This document shows positions 1-9,958 of a stretch of 64,000 bases of DNA, in pieces (position 1 is the first letter of the stretch; each line of letters starts with the position of its first letter). The notes beneath the pieces were generated by a model, which saw only the letters and a list, made by a program, of their open reading frames with translations, was not told the DNA's origin and searched no databases. A program made the translations under genes and the position numbers. The DNA is taken from contig CADBXO010000015.1 in NCBI GenBank assembly GCA_902798685.1, forward strand, positions 18,922 through 82,921. Direction: 5' to 3'. Source of the stretch: an uncultured Bacteroidales bacterium (GTDB lineage Bacteria > Bacteroidota > Bacteroidia > Bacteroidales > Bacteroidaceae).

Positions 1-357
1 GAGCAGATGGGTTGCGGGGATTGCCACGGCGCCCAGCTTGTGCAGAGCCACAATCGAGAACCAGAACTCGGCACGACGCTTGAGCATCATCATCACGCAG
101 TCACCCTTACCTATTCCGAGAGACTGATAGAATGATGCCACCTGGTCCGATTTGCGCTTGATATCGGCAAATGTATAACGTACCTCGGCACCCTCATCGT
201 TGGTCCACAGCAGAGCAAGTTTATCGGGATTGGTCCTGGCCCACTCATCGACTACATCGTAGCCGAAATTGAAATTGTCCGGGACTATTATCTCAAAGTT
301 TTTCTGGAAATCCTCAAGTGAGTCGAACTCTACCTTGCGTAAGTATTTTTCAAGCAT
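1..357 (-). CDS. AMP-binding acyl-CoA synthetase, N-terminal part (runs off window)
   Basis: The first 119 codons of an adenylate-forming ligase that would join CoA to an acyl or acetyl group using ATP. The start is ATG at 357. The visible sequence has the usual N-terminal pattern of this family: a segment around EWARTNPDKLALLWTNDEG, then GKGDCVMMMLKRRAEFW and KLGAVAIPATHLL. The adenylation motifs lie beyond position 1, so the substrate cannot be judged. It is the last visible gene of a minus-strand operon and follows an XRE-cupin regulator by 9 bp. This repeats the regulator-ligase pairing seen just upstream. Confidence 0.85.
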   Translation of the reverse strand, partial: MLEKYLRKVEFDSLEDFQKNFEIIVPDNFNFGYDVVDEWARTNPDKLALLWTNDEGAEVRYTFADIKRKSDQVASFYQSLGIGKGDCVMMMLKRRAEFWFSIVALHKLGAVAIPATHLL

Positions 358-366
358 AAAAAAGAA

Positions 367-924
367 TCAGATGATAATTGCAAAGAAACGTGCGGGCTCA
401 CCGTTGAGTGCGCGCATTCCGTGCGGTTGTGTTGCATCAAAGTATATACTGTCGCCGGGATTGAGCACCAGTTCCTTTCCGGCTATGCTCAAAAGCAGTG
501 TGCCTTTCAGTACCAGATTGAACTCCTGACCTTCATGTGAGTTCAGGTGCATATGCTCCTCCATCTTGGGATCAACGGTAACGATGAAGGGAGATGCCTT
601 GGCATGCTTGAATCCCATTGCAAGTGCCTGATACTTATAGGCTTTCTGACGCTCGATGACGGGACCCTTGCCCTTGCGTACCAGCCAGTAGCTGGTCATG
701 TTGGGAGCATCGCCGGCAAACAGCTCCAGAGGCTCAACGCCCAGGACGTTTGCTGCATTGCAAAGGAAGTTCATAGGAATGTCTGATTCCCCTGACTCGT
801 ATTTAATCAACTCATCGGGAGTGATGCCGCACTTGGAGGCAACCTCCTCAACGGTCATGTCAACGTCCTCACGCAATCCGCGCAGACGCATGGCCATCTG
901 TTTGATCTGTTCGTTTATTTCCAT
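367..924 (-). CDS. XRE-family regulator with C-terminal cupin domain
   Basis: A 185-residue transcription factor of the XRE-cupin type. Residues about 10-65 form a helix-turn-helix with the pattern VASKCGITPDELIKYESG. Residues about 110-185 form a cupin beta-barrel, with HLNSHEGQEFNLVLKG and a C-terminal DATQPHGMRAL that supply candidate metal-binding His and Glu residues. Family members sense small metabolites through the cupin fold. The gene lies 1 bp after the upstream ligase and 9 bp before the next, so it is co-transcribed with two acyl-CoA ligases and probably controls them. The ligand is unknown. Confidence 0.88.
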   Translation of the reverse strand: MEINEQIKQMAMRLRGLREDVDMTVEEVASKCGITPDELIKYESGESDIPMNFLCNAANVLGVEPLELFAGDAPNMTSYWLVRKGKGPVIERQKAYKYQALAMGFKHAKASPFIVTVDPKMEEHMHLNSHEGQEFNLVLKGTLLLSIAGKELVLNPGDSIYFDATQPHGMRALNGEPARFFAIII

Positions 925-925
925 A

Positions 926-2578
926 TCAGATAACTTCTATTCCCTGCTCCTCGCAAAGCTTGAGGCTAAGCTCACGGAGTTTGAATTTCTGAATCTTGCC
1001 GCTACCGGTAAGCGGATACTCCTTTACAAAGAATACGTATTTGGGTATCTTGTAACGGGCAATCTTGCCGCGGCACCAGTCACGAACCTCCTCTTCGGTA
1101 AGTTTGGCACCCTCATCCAGTATGATGAATGCACCAACCTCCTCACCGTATTTCTTGGAGGGAACACCTGCCACCTGTACGTCACGTACGCCGGGCAGAT
1201 GATAGAGGAACTCCTCGATCTCACGCGGGTAGATGTTCTCACCGCCGCGGATGATCATATCCTTGATACGGCCCGTAATACGGTAGTTGCCGTTCTCATC
1301 CATGATTCCAAGGTCACCTGAATGCAGATAACCGTTCTCGTCAATAACCTCGGCTGTAGCCTGTGGGTTCTTGTAATAACCCTTCATGACGTTGAAGCCC
1401 TTGCAGCACATCTCACCCTGAGTACCTACGGGAACCTCCTTGTTGGTCTCGGGATCAAGCACCTTGACATCGACGAACTCATAGTCGCGGCCCACTGTGG
1501 TATAACGTACCTCATCGGGATCGTCTATGCGGGTCTGGCTCATACCGGGTGAAGACTCGGTCAGGCCGTATACGCTTGTAACATGCAGATACATCTTCTC
1601 CTCAACCTTGCGCATGAGCTCGATCGGACAGAGTGATCCAGCCATGATACCTGTACGCAGGCATGAGAGGTCAAACATATCGAACATGGGGTGGTTCAGC
1701 TCGGCAATGAACATGGTGGGCACACCGTACAGAGCGGTGCAACGCTCCTTGTGGACCGATGCCAGCGTAACCAGCGGGTCGAAACGCTCCACAACCACCT
1801 CGGTACAACCGTGGGTAAGGCAGTTCATGGTTGCCAGAACCACGCCGAAGCAGTGGAACAGAGGCACACATACGCAGAGCTTGTCATCCTGGGTGAACTT
1901 CATGTGCTCACCGGTCAGGAATCCGTCATTCGCAATGTTATAGTGGGTAAGCATTACACCCTTGGGGAAACCTGTGGTTCCCGATGTGTACTGCATGTTC
2001 ACAACGTCGTGGCAGTTTACTGACTTGCGCAGACGCTGGAACTCATCATCCTCGGTATTCTCACCAAGAAGCAGTATCTCGGCGGTGTTGTACATGCCGC
2101 GGAACTTCTCCTGGCCGATGTAAACGACGTTCTTGAGCTTGGGGAAACGCTTGCTCTCCAGGTGACCGCGCTGGCATTCGCGCAGCTCGGGCAGCATGGT
2201 GTAAGCCATATCCACGTAGTTGCTCTCCCATGTGCCGTCGGTAAGGCAGAGGGTATGCATATCGGAGTCCTTGCAAAGGTACTCCAGCTCATTCTGCTTG
2301 TAGTTGGTGTTTACGGTAATGCACACGGCGCCTATCTTGGCGCATGCATAAAGGAATGTGAGCCAGTCAGGTACGTTCTGGGCCCAAAGACCCACGTGTG
2401 TACCCTTGGTCACACCTATTGCTATAAGGCCGCGGGCCATGTCATCGACCCTCTCGTTGAACTGTTTCCAAGTGAAACGGAGGTCGCGGTCCGAATAGAC
2501 TATATATTCTTTGTCAGGCGTAGTCTGAGCCCAGTGCTCAAGCCAGTCGCCCAACGTTCTCTCTGATAACTGGTACAT
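926..2578 (-). CDS. AMP-dependent acyl-CoA synthetase (fatty-acid/medium-chain type)
   Basis: A complete 550-residue ligase, normal length for the family. The ATP/AMP P-loop motif [16 protein letters not shown] lies near residue 196. The adenylate-binding motif YGLTESSPG is near 340, and the hinge and C-terminal domain carry [11 protein letters not shown] and [16 protein letters not shown]. The catalytic lysine is in [12 protein letters not shown] near the C-terminus. It should activate a fatty or short organic acid to the acyl-AMP and then the CoA thioester in the cytoplasm. It lies between two XRE-cupin genes in one tight operon. The acyl specificity cannot be read from sequence. Confidence 0.9.
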   Translation of the reverse strand: MYQLSERTLGDWLEHWAQTTPDKEYIVYSDRDLRFTWKQFNERVDDMARGLIAIGVTKGTHVGLWAQNVPDWLTFLYACAKIGAVCITVNTNYKQNELEYLCKDSDMHTLCLTDGTWESNYVDMAYTMLPELRECQRGHLESKRFPKLKNVVYIGQEKFRGMYNTAEILLLGENTEDDEFQRLRKSVNCHDVVNMQYTSGTTGFPKGVMLTHYNIANDGFLTGEHMKFTQDDKLCVCVPLFHCFGVVLATMNCLTHGCTEVVVERFDPLVTLASVHKERCTALYGVPTMFIAELNHPMFDMFDLSCLRTGIMAGSLCPIELMRKVEEKMYLHVTSVYGLTESSPGMSQTRIDDPDEVRYTTVGRDYEFVDVKVLDPETNKEVPVGTQGEMCCKGFNVMKGYYKNPQATAEVIDENGYLHSGDLGIMDENGNYRITGRIKDMIIRGGENIYPREIEEFLYHLPGVRDVQVAGVPSKKYGEEVGAFIILDEGAKLTEEEVRDWCRGKIARYKIPKYVFFVKEYPLTGSGKIQKFKLRELSLKLCEEQGIEVI

Positions 2579-2585
2579 GTCGGAA

Positions 2586-3161
2586 TTAAATAGGAGTATA
2601 GACTACTGCAAGAATACGTGCCTTCTGGCCGTTGTAGCCGTGCACGTGATGCTTAACGATTGAATCATAGTAAATGCTGTCACCCTTCTCAAGAACGTAT
2701 GAGTTCTTGCCGTAGTTGATCTCGACCTGACCGTCCAGGACGTAGATGAACTCCTCGCCCTCGTGGGTAGAGAGATCGAACTTGGGATTCTCATCCGGCA
2801 GTATATCAATTACGAAAGGCTCCAGATGGCGGTTGTCCTTACCCTCTGAGAGTGAATGGTAGATCATGTTCTCATGACCTTCGGCTGCGTGGTTTGAAAA
2901 CCTTACGCTCTCACGCTCGTCCTGAGCACGGCTTACAACCGCACCTACGCTCTGCTGGTCATCCAGGAAAGTACCTAGTCGTACACCTAGTACACGGGCT
3001 ATCTTGATTAGAGGAGCCAGACCCGGCAGCGGGCCGTCATTCTCTATTGCCTTAACTTGGTCTACGGTTAGCTGTGCGCGCTCGGCCAGAACCTCAATCT
3101 CCATCTGCTTGGACTCTCTGAGAGAGCGGATTTTCTTACCTACTGGTACTTTCGAATTCAT
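2586..3161 (-). CDS. XRE-family regulator with C-terminal cupin domain (first gene of operon)
   Basis: A 191-residue paralogue in design of the regulator at 367-924. An N-terminal helix-turn-helix has [20 protein letters not shown], and a C-terminal cupin has [14 protein letters not shown] and [11 protein letters not shown], with His and Glu in metal-site positions. As the promoter-proximal gene, followed by a ligase after 7 bp, it probably controls the operon and itself. A -7 element and an inverted repeat lie just upstream (3,180-3,210). The split between sensing and DNA binding is known for the family; the target here is inferred. Confidence 0.88.
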   Translation of the reverse strand: MNSKVPVGKKIRSLRESKQMEIEVLAERAQLTVDQVKAIENDGPLPGLAPLIKIARVLGVRLGTFLDDQQSVGAVVSRAQDERESVRFSNHAAEGHENMIYHSLSEGKDNRHLEPFVIDILPDENPKFDLSTHEGEEFIYVLDGQVEINYGKNSYVLEKGDSIYYDSIVKHHVHGYNGQKARILAVVYTPI

Positions 3162-3179
3162 GATTTTCTGTATTATTAT

Positions 3180-3210
3180 ACGGAATATACCGTTTTATGC
3201 CGCAAAAATA
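3180..3210 (-). promoter_or_regulatory. Promoter and candidate operator of the XRE-cupin/ligase operon
   Basis: On the minus strand a TATTTTTG matches the Bacteroidota -7 consensus TAnnTTTG (3,203-3,210). Just downstream, near the expected transcription start, lies the inverted repeat ACGG-N6-CCGT (3,180-3,193). This is a natural place for an autoregulatory XRE protein to bind. Seen by eye only. Confidence 0.5.
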
Positions 3211-3289
3211 CAAAAAAGGCGCAATATGCACTCCACAACGCTAATAATTATGGGATTATATAGTAAAAATTGTATTTTTTAAATAATGT

Positions 3290-3315
3290 GTTGTTGAATT
3301 TTTATATTATCTTTG
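3290..3315 (+). promoter_or_regulatory. gyrB promoter
   Basis: TATCTTTG at 3,308-3,315 matches the Bacteroidota -7 element, with a TTGTTG about 15-20 bp upstream as the -33 region. The start codon follows after about 20 nt. Confidence 0.6.
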
Positions 3316-3327
3316 TGTGTCTTATAA

Positions 3328-5292
<1,965 letters not shown>

Positions 5293-5312
5293 GTTCAGCA
5301 TATCAACAAGAA

Positions 5313-5340
5313 AGGCCCTGCAACCGCAGGGCCTTTTTTT
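5313..5340 (+). terminator. Intrinsic terminator of gyrB
   Basis: A perfect 9-bp stem AGGCCCTGC / GCAGGGCCT with loop AACC is followed by a run of T. Confidence 0.93.
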
Positions 5341-5345
5341 GTGCA

Positions 5346-5371
5346 CAAAAAAAGGTTGGAAAAATCCAACC
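5346..5371 (-). terminator. Intrinsic terminator of rpsT
   Basis: Read on the minus strand, the stem GGTTGGA / TCCAACC is followed by seven T. It lies just past the rpsT stop codon, back to back with the gyrB terminator. Confidence 0.85.
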
Positions 5372-5406
5372 TGTAAACTGATTCAAACCGACAAAGGGGT
5401 TTAAGA

Positions 5407-5661
5407 TCAAGCGAGCTTAGCGATGTGAGCGCAGAGCTTTGACTTGAGGTTAGCGGCCTTGTTCTTGTGGATGAGCTTGGTCTTAGCCAGCTTGTCCAGC
5501 ATCTTCTGAACCTTAGGATAGGTTGCAGCAGCCTCCTCCTTGTTGGTCATAGCGCGAAGCTGACGAACTGCATTACGCATGGTCTTTGCATAATAACGGT
5601 TGTGAAGTCTTCTCTTCTCGCTCTTTCTGATAGCCTTCAAGGCTGATTTGTGGTTTGCCAT
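5407..5661 (-). CDS. rpsT: 30S ribosomal protein S20
   Basis: An 84-residue basic protein that begins [18 protein letters not shown], which is the S20 signature. It binds 16S rRNA in the small subunit. The open frame extends further upstream, but the ATG at 5,661 gives the family's start and length. A -7 element TACTTTTG lies at 5,732-5,739 on the minus strand. The approximately 65-nt leader between them contains a hairpin (GGTAGCC / GGCTGCC, 5,698-5,717). The gene diverges from recO. Confidence 0.96.
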   Translation of the reverse strand: MANHKSALKAIRKSEKRRLHNRYYAKTMRNAVRQLRAMTNKEEAAATYPKVQKMLDKLAKTKLIHKNKAANLKSKLCAHIAKLA

Positions 5662-5697
5662 TATAAAAAGCCGATATACGAACGCGCCATCCTTTCC

Positions 5698-5739
5698 GGT
5701 AGCCTCGAGAGGCTGCCCTATAAAGCGGATGCAAAAGTA
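5698..5739 (-). promoter_or_regulatory. rpsT promoter and leader hairpin
   Basis: The minus strand carries TACTTTTG (5,732-5,739), a match to TAnnTTTG. Downstream, within the likely 5' UTR, a 7-bp imperfect stem (5,698-5,704 with 5,711-5,717, one mismatch) may be a regulatory hairpin, as leaders of ribosomal-protein genes often are. Confidence 0.45.
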
Positions 5740-5808
5740 GTTACATTTTTCCAAACGGCAAACTTTCTCCAGTATTTTTTTATATCTTCGTGCCACAGAG
5801 AAAAAGTC

Positions 5809-6537
5809 ATGTGGCAGGCGGAAAAGGGAATACTGGTAGGTTCAGTGAGGCATAATGACCGCACAAGCGTGGCGCATATATTCACCAGCCAGCACGGAAT
5901 GGTGCCGTTCATCTGGTTCCTTTCCAAGACCGGAAAGAACGCCAGCCGCAACACCCTGCTACAACCCCTGACCCAGCTGGAGTTCCAGGCCGAATACATT
6001 CCCACTGAGAACCTCCAACATATCAAGGAGATAAAGAACTGCGCCCCCTACGGAGATATTCCAAGGAATCCCCTTAAAAGTGCCATTTCGCTGTTCCTGT
6101 CAGAGTTCCTGACATACGCATTGAAGGGAGAGCAGAACAATCCGCAGCTTTTCAGTTTCCTGAGCGAGTCACTCAAGTGGTTCGATGCCGCTGCTGACGG
6201 CACCTACTCCAACTTCCACATAGCCTTCATGATAGGTACCGCAAGTCACATAGGCATCTGCCCCAACAGTGACGACTACACACCCGGATGCGTGCTTGAC
6301 ATGCGCGACGGCTGTTTCACCCCGCTGCTGCCCAAGCATACCGAGTACATGCCGGCCGAGCTCTCATACAAGCTCTACCTGCTCATGAACTCTGACTATG
6401 ACGGAATGAAAGACGCGCCCCTGACTGGTCAGGAACGCGTCATGCTGTTGAATGCGCTCAACAATTTCTTCCGTCTTCACATACCCTCCTTCCCTGTGCT
6501 CAAGTCAATTGAGGTCCTGGAGACGGTATTCGGTTAA
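5809..6537 (+). CDS. recO: DNA repair protein RecO
   Basis: A 242-residue protein that begins [18 protein letters not shown]. The N-terminal OB-fold region and the helical C-terminal domain with [10 protein letters not shown] and [20 protein letters not shown] match Bacteroidota RecO, which loads RecA onto SSB-coated gaps with RecR. The longer open frame is rejected because its first 53 codons cross the rpsT promoter and start. The conserved residues around PGCVLDM and the C-terminal [18 protein letters not shown] support the assignment. It ends convergently with ftsZ; both stop codons share the same TTAA. Confidence 0.88.
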   Translation: MWQAEKGILVGSVRHNDRTSVAHIFTSQHGMVPFIWFLSKTGKNASRNTLLQPLTQLEFQAEYIPTENLQHIKEIKNCAPYGDIPRNPLKSAISLFLSEFLTYALKGEQNNPQLFSFLSESLKWFDAAADGTYSNFHIAFMIGTASHIGICPNSDDYTPGCVLDMRDGCFTPLLPKHTEYMPAELSYKLYLLMNSDYDGMKDAPLTGQERVMLLNALNNFFRLHIPSFPVLKSIEVLETVFG

Positions 6538-7745
6538 GCGCGCAGAGCCTTGAGCTCGGACAATCCCACAGTATTGCGGAGATATGTAGGTGATGCCTCG
6601 ATGGCATCAATCAGTGCGTCGTTGTCAAGATCGGCATCGGACATCTCATAGAGATAGAGCTGGCGCTTGTCGACACGGTCACCGTAGATATCCTCGATTA
6701 CGCGGTCTGCCTCCTCTTCATCATCCATCATAGGAATACTCTCCATTCCGAATCCGGTGGCAAGTACCGTAATCTTGACCTCATCGGTCAGGGTATCGTC
6801 ATTGGCAAGACCCCAGATAACCTCAATGTTCTTGTCCTCGAACTTATCCATGAAGTGACGTACCTCATTCATCTCATCCAGCATAAGCTGATGGTCTGAC
6901 TGTGTACTCTGATAGATGTTGAACAGTATCTTCTTGGACTTATGGATGTCATTGTTGTAGAGAAGGGGTGACTTGAGGGCCGAATCAAACGCCTGGTTCA
7001 CACGGTTCTCACCCTTGGCAACACCGGTACTCATTATTGCTACACCGCCGTTACTCAGGATCTTCTTGACATCACGGAAGTCAAGGTTGATTATTCCGCG
7101 GCAGGTAATAAGCTCGGCTATACTCTTGGTTGCGGTGGTAAGGGTCTCATCCACATGTTTGAATCCTGTGGCTACACTCTTGTCGGGATATATCTCAAGC
7201 AGTTTCTCGTTACTGATTACAAGCAGGGCGTCAACATACTGTGACATCTCGCGAACACCCTTGAGGGCCTGCTTGATCTTGGGACGCATCTCAAACTTGA
7301 ACGGGATGGTAACGATACCCACGGTAAGCATGCCGCACTCCTTTGCGCATCTGGCAATAACCGGAGCAGCACCGGTACCTGTACCGCCGCCCATACCGGC
7401 AGTGATGAATACCATCTGGGTATCATCCTTGAACTGCGCCTTTATCTCCTCAATGCTCTCCTCGGCTGCCTTGCGTGCAACTGCGGGATCATTTCCGGCA
7501 CCCAGACCGTTGGTGGTCTGACGTCCCAGCTGCAGTTTGATGGGTATATCTGAATCGGCCAGCGCCTGCTGGTCAGTATTGGCAATCACGAATACCACGT
7601 CATGAATACCCTCACGGTACATGTTCTTGACAGCATTGCTGCCACCGCCGCCCACACCGATAACCTTGATTATCTTACGTGACTCAGTAGGGAAATCAAA
7701 CGGAAGAATCTCTTTCTCCTCAAATTCTTTAATATCCTGGTTCAT
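6534..7745 (-). CDS. ftsZ: Cell division protein FtsZ
   Basis: A tubulin-like GTPase of 403 residues that assembles the Z-ring at mid-cell. GVGGGGSNAVKNMY lies near the start of the GTPase domain and the tubulin signature GGGTGTGAAP near residue 117. NLDFRDVKKIL is present, as is the synergy-loop sequence. I chose ATG at 7,745 because it gives the usual short N-terminus before the PFDFPTES region. A TTG at 7,766 would add 7 residues and overlap the ftsA stop. The C-terminus ends in [19 protein letters not shown], a plausible partner-binding peptide. Last gene of the dcw operon. Confidence 0.96.
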   Translation of the reverse strand: MNQDIKEFEEKEILPFDFPTESRKIIKVIGVGGGGSNAVKNMYREGIHDVVFVIANTDQQALADSDIPIKLQLGRQTTNGLGAGNDPAVARKAAEESIEEIKAQFKDDTQMVFITAGMGGGTGTGAAPVIARCAKECGMLTVGIVTIPFKFEMRPKIKQALKGVREMSQYVDALLVISNEKLLEIYPDKSVATGFKHVDETLTTATKSIAELITCRGIINLDFRDVKKILSNGGVAIMSTGVAKGENRVNQAFDSALKSPLLYNNDIHKSKKILFNIYQSTQSDHQLMLDEMNEVRHFMDKFEDKNIEVIWGLANDDTLTDEVKITVLATGFGMESIPMMDDEEEADRVIEDIYGDRVDKRQLYLYEMSDADLDNDALIDAIEASPTYLRNTVGLSELKALRA

Positions 7746-7762
7746 AGTCGTTATCGGTTTAA

Positions 7763-9214
7763 TCAATTAGCGGAATTCTGACCGTTCTCATCCTTATCCT
7801 CAAAGAAACTCTCGCCCATGCTCATCACATCATCGACCCAACGTTTGAAGATGCTCACCTTCTTGGTACGCTTCTTCTCGGCTTCCTCCTCCTTGGCTGC
7901 AGTTTCCTCCTCCTTCTGGGCAGCGGCCTTCTCACGCTCCTCCTGTTCCTTGCGGTCACGCTCGGCCTGGGCGCTCTCACCTGCCTCGGTAAAGAGGTCT
8001 ATCTGAACCACCTTATCCTGATTCTCGGCCGATATGTTATCTATCTCATCCATCTTGGGCAGTTCGCAGCAGTTCTCATCACCCTTGGCCATGACAGAAA
8101 GCAGGGCCAGCTGTGATCCGTCACCGCGCTTCCAGCTGGGTTCAACCCATGTAACGCCGCAGGCAGGTTCAGTTACCACGCGCGGACGGCGCATTGAAGG
8201 CATCAGTTTTACAAACACCTGGTCCAACTGGCGCAGCTGTGAGCCGCCGCCCGTCAGAACTATTCCCGCATAGAGAACCTCGGCATACCCTGAAGCCTTT
8301 ATCTGTACACAGACGTTACGGATAATCTCCTCGTTACGGGCTTCGATGATATCGCCTATATCCTTGAGCAGCACCTTGTTGTCATTGATCATTATGGTCT
8401 CACTGGCATCCTGGCTGCCAATCAGGTTGCAAAGTCCGTAGGTGCACTTGAGCTGCTCGGCCTGCTCAGGTTCTATCTTGAGTACAGCCGAAAGGTCACG
8501 TGTTATAAGCGCACTTCCCAGCGGGATTACGCGCAGGTAACGCAGCATACCGCTCTTGTAGACTGATACGGTTGTGGTATCGGAACCGTAGTCAACCAGT
8601 ACGCATCCCTGCTGACGGTCATCATCAGTCAGGATGGCATCGGCCTGGGCCATGGGGGCCACATAACCATCTACAATCTCCACCTGTGCCATCATAAAGC
8701 ACTGGGCTATGTAATCGGCCACCTGTTTCTTGAGCAGGATATTCAGGTAACTGCCTCCGAGTGAGCGGCAAGCCACACCCATGGGGTCAGTCTCCGTTCC
8801 GCGTTTGTTGTCAACCACATACTCCTGTGACTCCTGGAACAGGTTGACATAACCTTCATAATCTATCTCACTGCACTGTTGGAACATATCGTCGATAACC
8901 TCCTGGCTGACAACAGTCTCCTCTTCAAACTGATGCTCAACCTTGCTTATTATCGACTTCAGGCCCTTGGCATTGTAACCCACATAGACCTTCTCTATGC
9001 TGGTTGAAAGGATTGCGTTCAGCCTCTCCACCACCTCGGCAATGGCATTCGCAGTCTTGTCCAGATTATAGACAGCACCGTGACGGATGCATGATGATGA
9101 CGGTACTCCGGCATAAGCCAGCACCTTGAGTGAGCCGTCAGTCATAATCTGACCTGCCACGCCTGAGATCTTGGACGATCCGAGCTCAATTGCAACAATA
9201 ACTTTGTCTTCCAT
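7763..9214 (-). CDS. ftsA: Cell division protein FtsA
   Basis: A 483-residue actin-like ATPase that tethers FtsZ to the membrane. The N-terminal IVAIELGSSKISGVAG is the phosphate-1 motif, and LVDYGSDTTTVSVYKSG the phosphate-2 motif. TGGGSQLRQL gives the adenosine motif. Past residue about 420 there is a long Glu/Lys/Ala-rich stretch likely to be helical or a flexible linker. After it comes an amphipathic segment, VSIFKRWVDDVMSMGESFF, that fits the membrane-targeting helix. The tail of charged residues after the helix is longer than in E. coli FtsA. It sits 5 bp after ftsQ and upstream of ftsZ. Confidence 0.94.
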   Translation of the reverse strand: MEDKVIVAIELGSSKISGVAGQIMTDGSLKVLAYAGVPSSSCIRHGAVYNLDKTANAIAEVVERLNAILSTSIEKVYVGYNAKGLKSIISKVEHQFEEETVVSQEVIDDMFQQCSEIDYEGYVNLFQESQEYVVDNKRGTETDPMGVACRSLGGSYLNILLKKQVADYIAQCFMMAQVEIVDGYVAPMAQADAILTDDDRQQGCVLVDYGSDTTTVSVYKSGMLRYLRVIPLGSALITRDLSAVLKIEPEQAEQLKCTYGLCNLIGSQDASETIMINDNKVLLKDIGDIIEARNEEIIRNVCVQIKASGYAEVLYAGIVLTGGGSQLRQLDQVFVKLMPSMRRPRVVTEPACGVTWVEPSWKRGDGSQLALLSVMAKGDENCCELPKMDEIDNISAENQDKVVQIDLFTEAGESAQAERDRKEQEEREKAAAQKEEETAAKEEEAEKKRTKKVSIFKRWVDDVMSMGESFFEDKDENGQNSAN

Positions 9215-9219
9215 CTATC

Positions 9220-9957
9220 TTATTTTCGTTTCTTGCATACTACCTGACCATCGTAGGCTACGCTTATTGAGCGGTATTTGTTCCAGCCTACATTGTCCAG
9301 ACCCTTCTCATAGAAGTTCATGAGACGGTCCAGCTTATCCTCAACGTTATCGGCCGTGCCGATTATCAGCAGGTGGTCACCCACGCGGGGTACCAGTTCT
9401 ATCTGTCCGTCCTTGGTCACGTTTATCTGCTCAATCTGAGCCTTCCAGAACTCCGAACGGTCAATTACACGAACCACCTTAAGCAGGTCACCGGACGCGA
9501 ACTGGCGGTCTATGTATCCGGTCGCTACCGGAAGCTGCACCGCCAAGGAGCGCTGAGTAAGTATCTCGCCCCTGCTGTCCACATAGAAGTCCTGGCCGCG
9601 GTTGTTGATGACACGTACCAGAGGTACCTTGCTTGAGAGGTTTATCCTGAGCATGTCACCGCCGGTCTTGTAACACTGTACCTTGCCCACCAGCGGATGC
9701 ATCATCAGTGTGGCCTCTATCTTTTCAGGTTCTATCTCTTCAAGCGGCAGACCCACAGGATCTATCGAATGCTCCTGAAGCACTGCCAGCACCATCTCCT
9801 CATCAATAAGGTCAAAATGGAGACTGTCCGTGATATGCAGGTCCACGCCGCGGCACAAACGGGTATCCTCATGCCTGTCAGTCATGGCCATCGCCGAATA
9901 TACCAGATATCCGGCCAGAACAACCACCGATAATATGGACAGTATCTTCTTTAACAC
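9220..9957 (-). CDS. ftsQ: Cell division protein FtsQ
   Basis: A 245-residue bitopic membrane protein of the divisome. A single N-terminal transmembrane helix (about residues 4-24) leads into a periplasmic POTRA-like domain with VLAVLQEHSIDP and a beta domain with KVPLVRVINNRGQDFYVDSRGE, typical of FtsQ/DivIB. It links FtsA/FtsZ to septal peptidoglycan synthesis. The order murC-ftsQ-ftsA-ftsZ is conserved and the spacing is 1 bp to the upstream gene. Sequence identity in this family is low; context is a large part of the call. Confidence 0.9.
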   Translation of the reverse strand: MLKKILSILSVVVLAGYLVYSAMAMTDRHEDTRLCRGVDLHITDSLHFDLIDEEMVLAVLQEHSIDPVGLPLEEIEPEKIEATLMMHPLVGKVQCYKTGGDMLRINLSSKVPLVRVINNRGQDFYVDSRGEILTQRSLAVQLPVATGYIDRQFASGDLLKVVRVIDRSEFWKAQIEQINVTKDGQIELVPRVGDHLLIIGTADNVEDKLDRLMNFYEKGLDNVGWNKYRSISVAYDGQVVCKKRK

Positions 9958-9958
9958 C

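Noticed and set aside
698-1321. 207-codon plus-strand frame
   Set aside because: Antisense of the XRE-cupin and acyl-CoA ligase genes, both with strong motifs.
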